Assembly: GCF_021462225.1 (NCBI RefSeq)
Contig: NC_061817.1
Location: 5,615,327 to 5,679,326, forward strand
DNA: 64,000 nt
Origin: Girardinichthys multiradiatus
Taxonomy: Eukaryota; Chordata; Actinopteri; Cyprinodontiformes; Goodeidae
Direction of reading: 5' to 3'
The notes under the pieces: generated by a model
Seen by the model: only the letters and a program-made list of their open reading frames with translations
Database searches by the model: none
Told to the model about the DNA's origin: nothing
Made by a program: the position numbers and the translations under genes
Shown: positions 22,473 through 33,137 of the stretch, in pieces
Layout: every line of letters starts with the position of its first letter
Position numbering within the stretch: position 1 is the stretch's first letter

Positions 22473-22808
22473 AAGATCATTCTGGAGTTGACACCACAAT
22501 GTGGGATGGGTTTGGAGAAATGTTTGGTAAATATAAACAATTAGTGTTGTCCTATCCTTATGTCAATAGCAGTCTTTGCAGCTATTCTCACATTGTGTGG
22601 ATGTTGCTGTATTCCGTGTATAAGAGCTTTGTGCACTCGCATAATAACCTCTGCTATTCAGCCAGTCAAAACAGAAATGTCAGAGATGTATGCCCTCCTG
22701 AGACCTGAGGAGACAGAAGGAGCCAGTGATGATGATGATGATGACCAGGAAGAAGAAGAGACTTCTCTGCATTTCCCTGATCTTTATCCTGACCCTAACG
22801 ACAATTAG
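22469..22808 (+). pseudogene. ERV-A env membrane anchor and cytoplasmic tail
   Basis: After the stop of the main env frame, the homology goes on in frame 22560-22808. It has a hydrophobic, Cys-rich membrane span (MSIAVFAAILTLCGCCCIPC), then a tail with an acidic DDDDDD/EEEE stretch ending at 22808. A frame change near 22550 separates this from the ectodomain. ATG overlap with the previous stop at 22469-22472 is probably coincidental. Confidence 0.75.
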
Positions 22809-22943
22809 TTGTATACAGTAAACTTAAAGACCTCCTGCTACTTTTTTAATGACATGTACAGATAAAACACACCATGATGTCTTAACTGAAAATCTGAGAA
22901 GAAAAGGTTAATGATTGATGTATCAAGTGTTTAAAACATTTAT

Positions 22944-22957
22944 AAAGAGGAGGAAAA
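22944..22957 (+). promoter_or_regulatory. ERV-A polypurine tract
   Basis: AAAGAGGAGGAAAA abuts the LTR start and would prime plus-strand DNA synthesis. Confidence 0.8.
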
Positions 22958-23328
22958 TGTTAGGGTTAATTAATGATTATATATGTTTTTAACTTTACTA
23001 GAAGTGAAGCTTGCTGTTCAGAGTGATATATCTTATATGTACAAGAGCTGCAGATAGAGACAGGATGTTCTAGAACATTCTGTCAGTGCAGCTGTTCTAA
23101 TCATTATGAGTGTGCACTCTCTCCCTTATTTGTGCTTGGAACATTCTGTAACCAGGGCTCTTCTCTTATGAATAAAGGCAGAGAGAGCAGGGGCTGTTTC
23201 AGAGTGTGGTGGAGGATTGTAACTGAGCAGCCTCTGAAAACACTCTCACCTGCAGGTTAAAATGAACTAACTTCTCTGTGTCTTTCTTTGTGCAGAATTG
23301 TGAAAGTGTTTGGTGTTTAAACCTAACA
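22958..23328 (+). repeat. ERV-A 3' LTR, 371 bp
   Basis: It starts TGTTAGG and ends CCTAACA, a perfect 7-bp terminal inverted repeat. It contains a poly(A) signal (AATAAAG near 23171) and is preceded by the polypurine tract. No matching 5' LTR is seen in the window. Confidence 0.9.
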
Positions 23329-23522
23329 ATGTGTGTGTGTGAGGCTGAAAGGAGGCTGGTTCTCACGGGATGCGATTCAGCCTAGTGTGTGTGTGTGTGT
23401 GTGTGTGAAATAGATAATGGTGATCCCACACACAGGAGGGCTGCATACCAGAGCATGATACAAAGCAGAGTGCAGCTGCACTACAGACATGAGTGATAAC
23501 AAGTTTTCGCACCCATCCAACA
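23329..23522 (-). repeat. ERV-B 3' LTR, proximal (U3) part
   Basis: On the minus strand a polypurine tract (AAAAAGGAGGGAC, 23523-23535) is followed by TGTTGGATGGGTGCG at 23522, a plausible LTR start. The segment runs to the end of the ERV-A LTR and contains a (GT)n tract at 23385-23407. The remainder of the LTR would be at 17806-17990. Confidence 0.6.
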
Positions 23523-23535
23523 GTCCCTCCTTTTT
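23523..23535 (-). promoter_or_regulatory. ERV-B polypurine tract
   Basis: A minus-strand run AAAAAGGAGGGAC directly precedes the TG of the putative 3' LTR. Confidence 0.6.
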
Positions 23536-23671
23536 ATCACGAGTAAAAACATTTAATATAAAAACAAATAAGAAAAATACTCTGTATGAGCAGAAACCCA
23601 CAGACGGTAAACAGATTATATTTTGTGGGAAATACTCATACGGCCCCGCCGCCCTCAGCGACCATTAAAAG

Positions 23672-24375
23672 TTAAATGTTGATTAATACTTGAAAACTTA
23701 AAAATAAAAGAATAATACTTGAAAACATAAAAATAAACCATAACCATGACACCCCTTCTATCCAGTATGTGCCATTTTGCATGAAGGTGGTAATCTGAGA
23801 TGTTGTTTTACAATTTGTACTTGTACGCAAGTAAGTAGAGTTGTTCCCTTTGTTTTTGTTGTAACACTGGGCATGCTGCTTTATGCATTGAAAGGGGAGA
23901 CTTTTTCTCCTTCTGTAATATTGAAAGCTCTCCAGAAATCGGGACAGGTACAATCATGAGGGTTGCACGTATAATTTAAACTCTGGTTTGCTGCTGGAAA
24001 CTAACCTGGTAAGATATATTGATCGCGACGTGCATATCCTAGTGCTCTAAAGGAGGAGGCACAATTTGCCTGTGAATCATTCATAGCTTTGACATATATG
24101 GTGGGGCCTTGGGAGTGCACGGGCATTATGGAACACACATAGCAATCAGTTTTATTTTGAGTTTTAGCTGTATCGAACACGTAACGGTACCAGTAATTTT
24201 GCAGAAATGGGTGTGCGTCATGTCCTTCCGTCAGTGGTCTGAGTTGCGTCCCATCTGTTGTCCATCTTTTCTGCGGTGTCCTCTCTCCTGGGTCCTGTAG
24301 TGATAGAAGAATAAGTACTGCTGCCAGTATAAAGCTCAGGCTTATCAGTCCTGTCCACATGTTACAGAGACCCAT
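23672..24375 (-). pseudogene. ERV-B env, SU N-terminal fragment
   Basis: The frame from the ATG at 24375 has a hydrophobic signal sequence (LISLSFILAAVLILLSL). It is followed by an SU start with NYWYRYVFDTAK and a CYVC motif (CXXC). Homology passes into another frame at 23672-23953 (Cys-rich, several N-X-T/S sites) and then ends near 23680. The CX6CC region and the membrane span are missing, so most of SU and all of TM are lost. Confidence 0.75.
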
Positions 24376-24457
24376 TTTATATCAGCTGTTTTCTTCACCA
24401 GTTTGAGACACTGGGCCCTATGGGTCCTCCAGCCCCTTTGTAGCCGGACTTCCTCTA

Positions 24458-25436
24458 CTACCCCGTCGGTTGATCTGGCTCCTGTAACGGCAAAACTGGC
24501 TTACAGTGGCTCTTATGGATCCAGGAAGGCCTCTCTGCTATTTTCAGAGCTGTGGGCGTTGTCAGGAGTACTTGAAACGGCCCTTCCCACCGAGGAGTGC
24601 TGCAATCCTTCCTGTGGGGTGTCTTAATCAGGACCAGGTCTCCAGGCCTCAGGTCGTTCTGTGGGATAGGAGCAGAGATTATCGGCAGACCACTGGACAT
24701 TTGTGCTTCTTTTGTGTGCAGCATTTTATTCATCCACTCAGCTAATGAAGTTTCCTGTTGTGCTTTCTCTATTTCATTCATGTCAGAGGGCAGAGGAAAC
24801 GGTCTGCCATGTACTATTTCAAATGGAGTCAGGCCAGTTTTGATTTGGAGTTATTCTCATCCATAGTTTGACAGGGACAGACAGTCTGGCCACGGTCTGC
24901 CTGTCTCCTCAACTGTTTTTCTCAGTCTGTTTTTTATTGTCCCATTTGCGTGCTCCACTAATCCAGCCAATTGTGGGTGATATGAGCAATGGTTTTTTAA
25001 TTGGAAACCTAATCCTGTAGAACACAGTTCTATTAGTTTATTTACAAAGTGAGCCCCATTATCTGATCTTATAATCTGTGGAATACCATATGTGGGGAAG
25101 AAATGTGTCACTAGGTTCTTTGCTACTGTGAGTGCATCGCAATGCTTTTCAGGGTATATTTCAACCCATTTAGAAAATGCATCTATTACCACTAGGCAAT
25201 ATTTCTTACCCTGTGACCATGACAGTTCGATGAAATCCATGTGTATGGTATGAAATGGGTGTGCTGCTGCTGTTGAACTGTCCTCTTTTGGGCCTCATGT
25301 TGCCTTGTGAGTTATGTTTGCAATAAATTATGCATGATCTGCAAAAATTCTTTGCATAGTCAGAACAATTTATAGTGTAGAATTGATGTTTTACCAGATG
25401 TGACATATTCACCCCGTGACACGTGGCCTTTGCCAT
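24458..25436 (-). pseudogene. ERV-B integrase
   Basis: Frame 25206-25436 carries the HHCC zinc-binding domain (NMSHLVKHQF, then CRSCIIYC). Frame 24857-25240 carries the catalytic core: DFIELS (first Asp), RSDNGAHF (second Asp) and LVEHANGTIKNRL (Glu), so the DDE triad is present. Frame 24458-24781 has the C-terminal domain with [10 protein letters not shown] (GPF/Y motif) and WIHKSHCKP. The three pieces are in different frames with breaks near 25240 and 24860. Integrase inserts the viral DNA into the chromosome; this copy is broken but well recognisable. Confidence 0.9.
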
Positions 25437-26328
25437 GTGCCACCACCGCCGCCGTTTTATATAAATGTTTTGGTAAGATCGGTTTGTTTTCTATGTGGTA
25501 TATGTCATCCTTTTTTTTAGCTCCTCTTTTCAGCCAGGCCTTTATTTCAGTACTGGGTGCTGACTGTTGCGCATCTTTCAGTACTGACATGTCTATAAAT
25601 AGCAGGTCAGTCATTTTTAATGTCAGTGGTTCTGTGGCTGCTTTCTTAGCGGTAATATCTGCAAAAGTATTTCCCTTTGTTTCTGTGCTACCGTCTGTTT
25701 GGTGTGCTTTGCATTTACAGAGTGCTATTTTTCCTGGCAGCTGTATTGCAGATAATAGTCTTTTCAAGAGATTAAAATTTGTCAGTTCTGTTCCTGAAGA
25801 TGTTTTAAAACCTCTATTACGCCAGATTTTAGCATGGTGATGGACTGATCCAAAGATGTATTGGCTGTCTCTGTATATAGTAAGTATCTGTCCCTCATGT
25901 AGTTCACATGCTCTCACTACAGCATACAACTCTGCAGTCTGGGCTGAGCATGGTTTGGGCAAGGATTTAGCTTCTATTACGCTGTCAATGGTTGTCACTG
26001 CGTAACCAACTCTATTTTTCCCATATTCATCTTTTGATGCTGACCCGTCTACAAACACAGTTTGCGACGTTAGGCAGTGGCGTTTGGAAATGTCCTGTCT
26101 GGGTTTGGTGTCTTCTACCTTTGCTTTACATGAATGTGGCTGTCCGTCCTCTGCGGTAGGTATTAAGGTACTTGGATTTAACGGGCCACATCTTTGCAAG
26201 GTGATATTTGGTCGTGAGAGTAGTAGAGAAGTTAATGCAATGTGCCTTGCATGTGTCAAAAGGGAAGTGAGGTCTGTAGTAAAACAAGTGAGACAGAATG
26301 AGGAACTTTTAACGTCAGCGGGTGTCAT
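25360..26328 (-). pseudogene. ERV-B RNase H, 322 open codons
   Basis: A single open frame contains QTVFVDGSASKDEYG (first Asp), AQTAELYAVVRACEL (Glu), YRDSQYIFGS (second Asp) and GNTFADITAKKAA (last Asp). This gives all four RNase H catalytic positions. It continues to a HGKGHVSRG block that leads into the integrase zinc finger. The enzyme removes genomic RNA from the RNA-DNA hybrid. The frame is separated from RT by a shift near 26330. Confidence 0.9.
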
Positions 26329-27524
26329 AGAACTATTTCAGCTGTTTGCTTCACTGCTTCAGCTGCAGCCGAGCATGCTTGTAGGCAAACAGGAAAACCC
26401 CAGACCACCGCATCGAGATTCTTTGAGTAAAAGGCTAGGGGTCTATCTTTAGACCCAAAGGATTGTGTCAGTACAGCTTTCATATAGCCCTGACATGAGT
26501 CCACGCACAGTGTGAATGGTTGGCTGTAGTCTTGTAAGGCTAATGTAACTGTGGTTTGTAGTAAGTTCTTTAAGTTAATAAATGCTTTTCCCCCTCTTCT
26601 GTCCAAATAATTTTGTCCCTTAATGTCATGTATGTTCCATAAATCATAGATTGTAATGGTTGCACTATGGCTGCATAGTCGGGCAGCCAATTTCTACAGA
26701 AATTACAAAGTCCTAAAAAGGACATTATTTGCTGCTTTGTTTTTGGTTTCAGGGCTTCCTGTATGGCTGTTTTTCTGCTATTCAGCAGGGAGCATCCATT
26801 CTGTGACAGTGTGTGCCCTAAATAAACCACTTCCTTTTTACAAAACTGCAGCTTGTCTCTTGAGGCCTTTGGTGTAGGTGCTTTAACACAGTAATTGTGG
26901 CCTCTTCACAGTGTTTTTCTGTGTCTGATTCTACTAAAATGTCATCCACATATAGCAGAACTTGACTGTGTTCTGGTATTATGCAGGTGCTCATTGAGTA
27001 CCTTAATGCTTGTGTATATACATGTGGGCTTTCACTAAAACCTTGTGGAAGCCTAGTATAGGTGTATTTCTTTCCTTTAAACTGAAAACCAAACAAATGC
27101 TGTGACTCTCATGCAGGGGTACTGTGAAGAAAGCATTGCTAAGATCTACTACTGAGAAATACTTTTTATCTGGGGTCAGTGAATGCAGCAATGTGTGTGG
27201 ATTTGGAACATCAGGAGCAGCGTGCTCCACTATTTCATTTATTAGCCTAAGGTCTTGGACCATTCTCCACTTTCCTGTGCTGGCTTTCTGCACTGGAAAA
27301 ATAGGTATGTTACACGTAGCTTCAGGGGCTTCTCTTAATATTCCTGATTTTAACATGTCTTGTATTACTGGCTTAATACCTTCTTCAGCTTCTGGCTTTA
27401 AGGGGTAATGGCGGACTAATGGCCTTTTTTCAGAAATTAGTTTAACCTTGTATGGTGGGAACCCCTTTATTAGCCCTACATCAGTTGATGATTGTGACCA
27501 CAGTTCTGATGGGACGGCTTTCAA
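26325..27524 (-). pseudogene. ERV-B reverse transcriptase
   Basis: The RT fingers are in frame 27003-27524 (RHYPLKPEAEEGIKPVIQDM, GKWRMVQDLRLINE, YFSVVDLSNAFFTVPL). The palm with the catalytic LLYVDDILVESDT is in frame 26818-27096 after TRLPQGFSESP. The thumb and connection follow in 26570-26830 (MSFLGLCNFCRNWLP) and 26325-26690 (DRPLAFYSKNLDAV). Three frame changes break the gene. The YVDD box and the PQGF motif are intact. Confidence 0.9.
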
Positions 27525-27556
27525 GGCGGAGTGTTTTAGACTTTGTTTTTCTTCAG

Positions 27557-27951
27557 CTAAACACTGTAGCTGTCAGTCAGCTTCATCCAAATGCATTTTG
27601 GATGTACTTTGATCACCCACCCTAGAGTGAGTTTCCAGATCCCTGTATTATGATCTATTTTCCAGTCAGAGTTTGTTGATTTCTCATATCTCCCTCTCTC
27701 AGCTCTTTGTACAAAGAGTTCTGAGTTCCATTGACCCCCTATAGGTTTAGTCAGTGATAGATGAGGGGTGTGACCTTTTAAACAGTTGTAGTTGTTTTTC
27801 TGACAGTAGGACTGAGGCAGAGTATTTTCCTGTTTTGGGGTCAACATACAGATGCTGTATGGTAACGGTTTGGTATTCGCTCTATGAAAACGGTTTGTCA
27901 TATTGATAATCTGGCCCTGGAGTGTTTTTGTATCTCATAGTCACATGGAGT
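27557..27951 (-). other. ERV-B region between protease and RT
   Basis: A 115-codon frame (27557-27901) with Trp- and Lys-rich content lies in the pol leader between protease and RT. I see no dUTPase motif and assign no function. Confidence 0.5.
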
Positions 27952-28388
27952 TCAGTGTCTGGCATTGTACTGAGTTTGTTGGAAAGTTTGTTTTTCTCTT
28001 GTTTTTCTTAGCAGCCCTCGAGCTGTTGGGGTGGGTCCCAAGTCTAGGGACCAGTAATAGTGTGGTTGTGAGGACCCGTGTACAACTAGGGCTCCCTCCT
28101 CAACCATAGCTTTAATACCTGTTTCTGTAGACACGATGTTTATGTATAACTTCTGCATAATGTCTCTCCCTAGCAGATTTACTGGACATTTCTGACTAAT
28201 TAGAATGGGAGCCTGGCATGTGAATTCTGTTTCAGGCTCTTTATGGTCACCAGTGTGCTTAGATAATGGACCTCTGATGTACCGGCTGCAGATCTAACAT
28301 GTACTGCAGTGTTAGAATATTTTACTCCAGGTGGGGGTTCAGTTAATACTGTCCTACATGCCCCCGTGTCACACAAGCAGTTGTACAC
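27952..28388 (-). pseudogene. ERV-B aspartic protease
   Basis: Frame 28200-28388 carries the active site CLCDTGACRTVL (DTG box). Near 28165 the minus strand encodes a LLGRDIMQKL-like block, the conserved C-terminal protease motif, continuing into frame 27952-28158. The frames differ, so it is broken. The preceding Gag frame ends about 130 bp upstream, and an overlapping frame (28403-28609) joins the region. Confidence 0.8.
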
Positions 28389-28527
28389 TTTTTCATTTAT
28401 TATTATGTTCTTGTAGGGTAAGTCTTGTGTCTCATTAAGGCTATCAGTTCTAAGGCTGCTTGTATGTCAACTTCCTCCATATCAGAGTTATCTTCTTCCC
28501 CTGCAGGGGGCCTGAGGCTTGTAATTG

Positions 28528-30124
28528 TCAATTTTGGTTGGAGTTGGGGTTGTCTACTGGTTTCTCTTGACAATCTCTTGCGAAATGTCCTTGCTTGTTG
28601 CAGAGCCAACAGATCTCATCTCTTGCTCTGGAGCTTTGTAAGTTTGTTCTGCATTCTCTGGCATAATGCCCTATTTTGCCACACCTCAGACACACACTGC
28701 TTTGTGTGTTTCTGAATCCCTCCCCCTCCTCTGCTCCACCGCCTCTAAATCTTCCCCTCCCCCTTGACGAGTGTGCAACACTTGTTGCAATGCTATTAGC
28801 CATCTTGCATTGTGAATGTGTCTGTTTTCCTGTGTTGCTGCGTTTTGTGGGCGTGTGTGCATACTCCAACGCCTGGGTGACAGTACCTGTCTCCCGATGA
28901 ACCCAATGTTTATCTATGTCAGTTCTGAGCTCATGTTTTAATCCTGCAAAAAACGCTCTCTCTCTTCAGCTGCTGTTGATATGCCCCGTTCTCTACTTCA
29001 TTATATGGTTTGCTCTGAAAACGCATCTCATTCTATCCAAAAAATCTTGTGGGTCTTCCTCATCCTTCTGTTTACATTGTGAGATTTTTGCGAAGTCTGC
29101 TGTCTGTGTGTATTCTGTTCTGATCCTGTCATAAAGGATGCGTAAGGCATCTGTTAAACCAGCTGAATTGTGCGCCATTGAATTCCCCTGGGCCTCATTT
29201 CCAGTGAAATCTCCAGCGATGACTGAACAGCTGAGAAAGGCATTGGTGCATTTCTCTGCCATCAAGATGGAAGCTTCCTCTGAGTTCTGTGATAGCTGCT
29301 AAAAACTCCTGTACACCTTCCTGTATGGGTGGAATACCTTTTAAAGCAGCAGTTCTATCTTCCTGTGTCCATGGCCTATACACTAGAATGGTTTGTGGCT
29401 GTGGATTATTAGCGTTACCTATGTTTGGATTTGCTACTTCAACAAGAGGAAATGTGTCTTCCTCTATATTTTTCCCGGATGGGTGATATTTCCGTTCGCA
29501 AGCCAGTAGGGCATCATTTGGGTATAAGCCGGGGTCAGTAGTGGTTTTCATTTTTTTACTCCTAGTTCGTACGCCTGTGCTCCCCCAGAAATTAGGAGAC
29601 CAGGAGCTGTGTTCTTCTGTTTTAAAAGGGTTGCTTGATTTATCTGGCTTTCTCTCGGGGGTTTGAGGAGGTGCAGCGGCTGCGCCTTCTTTCTCCTGTT
29701 CCTGCTGCACCACTGCCTGTGTATCAGCAGGCGACTGCGCTCCTGGAGGCTGCCGCCTTTGCTGTCTGAAGGCAGCTGTAGTCTCCTCCTCTGGCTGCAC
29801 CAAAACTGCGGCTGTTAACTTTTCTTCTCGCTTCTCCCTCTTATCCTGCCTCTGTACGTCTCTCAGCTTGCTCTGTTCCAACCATTTTTCTGAGAGTTTA
29901 TATTCAACCTTCCTTTGTTCTTTCTTTTGTCTCTTTTTGGTTTTCATTATTTCTAATTTTAGATCCCCCTGTAATTTTAAGACATCCTTTGTATCTAATT
30001 TGCCCAAAAACCCATGTTTTTTATTCCACCTACGGCAGATCATGCCTGCTCCTTCCACATAATTCTCCATAAATTTTACATCTCCCTCCAAATTATTTTT
30101 CTGTTTACTTTGTTTTTTCCCCAT
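28528..30124 (-). pseudogene. ERV-B gag with two CCHC zinc knuckles
   Basis: The ATG at 30124 starts a 309-codon open frame (29195-30124). It begins MGKKQSKQK, with Gly at position 2 for myristoylation and a very Lys-rich matrix-like start. A Pro/Gln-rich middle and a capsid-like part (TILVYRPWTQEDR) follow. The capsid continues in frame 28993-29265 (DPQDFLDRMR), which ends in a stop. The nucleocapsid frame 28528-28869 carries two knuckles, CLRCGKIGHYARECR and CWLCNKQGHFARDCQ. One frameshift (about 29250) and one stop (about 28993) break it. Confidence 0.9.
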
Positions 30125-30652
30125 TATGTTTTGTGTTAGGTCAATTATAGTATGAATGTCCCAGATAAAAGGTCACTGGCATGAGACTTATGGAGAGGAC
30201 ATTAACAAGCCATTCTACTGCGACTAATTTTTGCAGCGGTGTTAATTTTCTGGAATGAAATCCGACCTGAATACCCAAAGTCACCAGTACGTCGTTTTAA
30301 TCTGGGTAAAATAAAACACAGGACTAGCAGAATCCTACTATGATTCTATTAAAATGCTTAGTCCTCCATACACACACAACACAGTCACACAGTTAGTTTC
30401 AGGTACCTTGTAATTTTTTCTAAGTTAACTTGGTGTTTTTTATGAGCTCAATTTAATCCGTTCTTTTTACTTTTATAGCGCTTATTCTATTCCCTCTCAG
30501 GGGAATAACCCTTAGTCGTTTTATTTGGCCCCCTTCTTGGCGGGGCCCTACCTTAATTTATCGCTATTCCTTTCACGGTGGAATAAAACCTTCCCAATGC
30601 AGCGTCCTTACCGGCGATGCACTACCAACGACTTTTAAGTACTTTTCTTCTT
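30125..30652 (-). other. putative ERV-B untranslated leader
   Basis: The stretch upstream of the gag ATG has no coding frame and no LTR end that I can identify. It contains TATAGCGCTTATTCTATTCC near 30471, a variant of the words flanking the next repeat element. A primer-binding site was not recognised. The leader may continue at 32877-33086. Confidence 0.4.
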
Positions 30653-32876
30653 TTATTTATATAGCGCTTACTCTTATAATAATAATAATAATAACTAGAA
30701 ACCTGCAAGCAGCTTTGAAGGCCCTCGCACCCCTCAGCGCAACTCGGGCTGTTGAGCGACCGCAGGAGCCTGGCATTGCCTCCTACATACGATGACACCG
30801 CGTCACTTCAACACGTCGCCAGTAGGTGGCACTTTGAGCAACATGTCATATAATCTTCGGTCATGCAGAGTTTCAGTCTGGCAAAAAGCATTCAAAATTT
30901 CGAGTAAATCTGACCTTCCAGATGGAAGCTGCACTCACTTGTTTGTTTGTGGGTGGGGCTAAAACGACATCATCAATTGACTGTGTCAAAATGTCAATCA
31001 TTAACTCATGATCATGTATACTACATTTCAGGTGGATCCGATGATGTGTGAGGGAGATATAGCCCTTGAAGTGTCCTAGGGGGCGCTATTGATCCAAATT
31101 TAAATGTAATCGAATAGAGCTGTTTGGGGGATGACAAAGATCAAGCATATTCAGTTTGGAGTGAATCGGACCATGCATGTGTAATTTAGAGCCAAACGTA
31201 TGGCCGTGGCGTGACATCAGAATTCGCCACGCCATCATATTCACACCCTCCAGCTAAAGCAGTAAGTACTGTCAACTGTCTAAGAGCATCATGTTATCTG
31301 TTACTTGAGACATTTTCACATTGATTAGGTGAACAACATCAAACATTGACTCTGTAAAGGAAAACTTGCTACTTCCTGTTCTCAGGGGGCGGGGCTTCGA
31401 TGATGTCAGCATCTGATCAGTGAATATTGTTGAGGCCTAGAGGCAGATCCCAGAAGGTTTCATTTGTCTGTGACCTTCCTTGTAGGAGCTATATAAATGT
31501 AGTGTTTTATGGCGAGAAGTCATATTTTGAGGCGTGGCCACGCCCACACGCTTTCATGTATCAAAAAGCTTTTCATAACTTTTGATCCCCAATCCCTTAA
31601 GAGTATACTGAGTGATTTTCAAGTCTCTAAGTCAAAAGCTGTAGGAGGAGTTCGCTCAGATATGCGGGTTAGAAACGGCCAAAACAGGGTGAAAATGGCA
31701 ACTTCAATCCAAAATGGCCGACTTCCTGTGGGGTTTGGACCAATGCTACAATAAACGTTTTTGTAGGTCCTAAGAAGTGACATATGTGTACCGAATTTAA
31801 CAATCCTCGGTCAAAGCATGTCTTGGGGCTGATTTTTTGAAATATTCTAGGGGGCGCTGTGGACGAATTAGGCCACGCCCACCGAATATGTCATCAGATC
31901 TTTGTGGGGGACTGGACAAGGATCAATCACATTGAATGTGATGCAGATCAGATGATCTATGTGGAAATTAGAGGCAAACGTATGGCCATGGCGTGACGTC
32001 TGAATTCGCGGCGCCGCCACGGCCATGCCTTTTTATGAATAGACACTGTGCCTCAAACGAAGTTAGACCCACTAGTTATCTGTCTTCTGACACACTTTGA
32101 AGTTGATTGGGTCAAGAGGGTCAGAGAGGCAACTTTCCAAGTGCAAAAAGTGACTTCCTGTTCTGAGGGGGCTTGGCTTTGATGATGTCAGCATATGACC
32201 TGATAGGATTGTCGGGAACCCGAAGGTCCTCCTTGCTGCCAACTTTGGTGTGATTTGGAATTTTTTTGGGAAAGTTATTGCAATTTTTCACTTTCGGCGC
32301 GAACGCCAAGTTCGTGCCCCGGCCACGCCCCCTAAACATGGCCAAAAACTCACGATTTTGATAACTTTTAATCCCCCATCCCTTAACTCCATGTAGACCA
32401 AATATGAACCCGATAGCTCAAAATCCCTAGGAGGAGTTCGTTGAAGTTCGAGGTGAGTAAAAGTGAAAAACGGGCAGAAATCGGCCTTTAATCCAAAATG
32501 GCCGACTTCCTGTGCATTTTAGGACATACCCCCAAGATACTTTTTTTCTTGGTTTTAGGAGTTCTAGCAATGTGCCGAATTTCAGATCTGTACGACTTAC
32601 GGTTCGGCCTATCTCACGTTTGGGGGCGTGGGTAAGTGGTTTGGCCACGCCCACTGACGACGACATTAAGGATCAAGAATTTCACGCGGGGGACAATTTT
32701 GGGTGAAGTTTGGCGAGTTTTGGGGCATGGCAAAGTCCCCATATTGCCCCGCAAAGAGGCAGCGGAAAAAACAAAGAATAAGAATTCGAGCGATTACAAT
32801 AGGCCCTTGCAGTTTTCCTGCTTGGGCCTAATAATAATAATATTATTATTATTATTTATATAGCGCTTACTCTTAT
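30653..32876. repeat. 2.2-kb repeat flanked by 25-bp direct repeats, ~780-bp internal period
   Basis: Identical 25-bp flanks (TTATTTATATAGCGCTTACT plus CTTAT) lie at 30653-30677 and 32852-32876, each next to a TAA tract. Internally the text repeats with an offset of about 780 bp: GCAAACGTATGGCC at 31195 and 31976, GACTTCCTGTTCT at 31374 and 32152, AATGGCCGACTTCCTGTG at 31714 and 32498. GGGGGCGCT words recur. No coding frame is convincing. It looks like a non-autonomous fish repeat with an internal tandem structure. Confidence 0.75.
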
Positions 32877-33086
32877 CTTATGAACTGTATTTTAAAACTG
32901 TCTCACCTCGGAGTTGACTTCTTGGTGACTCTCTGGATCCTGTGAGAGTCACCCCGCGCCGAGGAAGGCGGTAACCCACTGGCCAGGTGTGAATTCACAC
33001 ACCGGGACTTTCAGCCACTCCGGCTAATGGAGGCTGTGCAGCAGTGCTTCGCTCGACGTCAGGCTTCCCCCACGGATCCCAGAGTC
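32877..33086 (-). other. GC-rich segment, possible further ERV-B leader
   Basis: Read on the minus strand it has a splice-donor-like CCGAG/GTGAGA near 32907. No coding frame. Its link to ERV-B rests only on position and on the LTR-like fragment next to it. Confidence 0.3.
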
Positions 33087-33137
33087 ACTACAAAGTTTTG
33101 ACACCCTATCTCCTTATTTATATGCACAGTTCAACAG
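33087..33137 (-). repeat. 51-bp LTR-like fragment shared with 17890-17940
   Basis: It matches 17890-17940 with one difference in 51 bases, in the same orientation. It contains the TATA/poly(A)-like part of the LTR. It may be all that is left of the ERV-B 5' LTR, cut off by the LINE that follows. Confidence 0.5.

Larger units (their letters stand above)
17991..23328 (+). mobile_element. ERV-A: defective endogenous retrovirus, plus strand
   Basis: The order is a gag N-terminal scrap, RT, RNase H, env, polypurine tract and 3' LTR. No 5' LTR matching 22958-23328 was found, so the copy is 5'-truncated. Most of gag, the protease, the RT N terminus and nearly all of integrase are missing. The env type (CXXC in SU, CX6CC in TM) is gamma-type. 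The element's gag and RT resemble those of ERV-B, so the two are related but distinct. Confidence 0.9.
23523..30124 (-). mobile_element. ERV-B: defective endogenous retrovirus, minus strand
   Basis: Gag, protease, RT, RNase H, integrase and the start of env follow in canonical order on the minus strand. Env is cut down to part of SU and no TM subunit is seen. The gag start is at 30124. Several frameshifts and stops split every gene except the gag N terminus and integrase segments. See the separate gene entries. Confidence 0.92.

Noticed and set aside
25400..25840. 146-codon plus-strand open frame
   Set aside because: Shadow of the ERV-B RNase H frame on the other strand.
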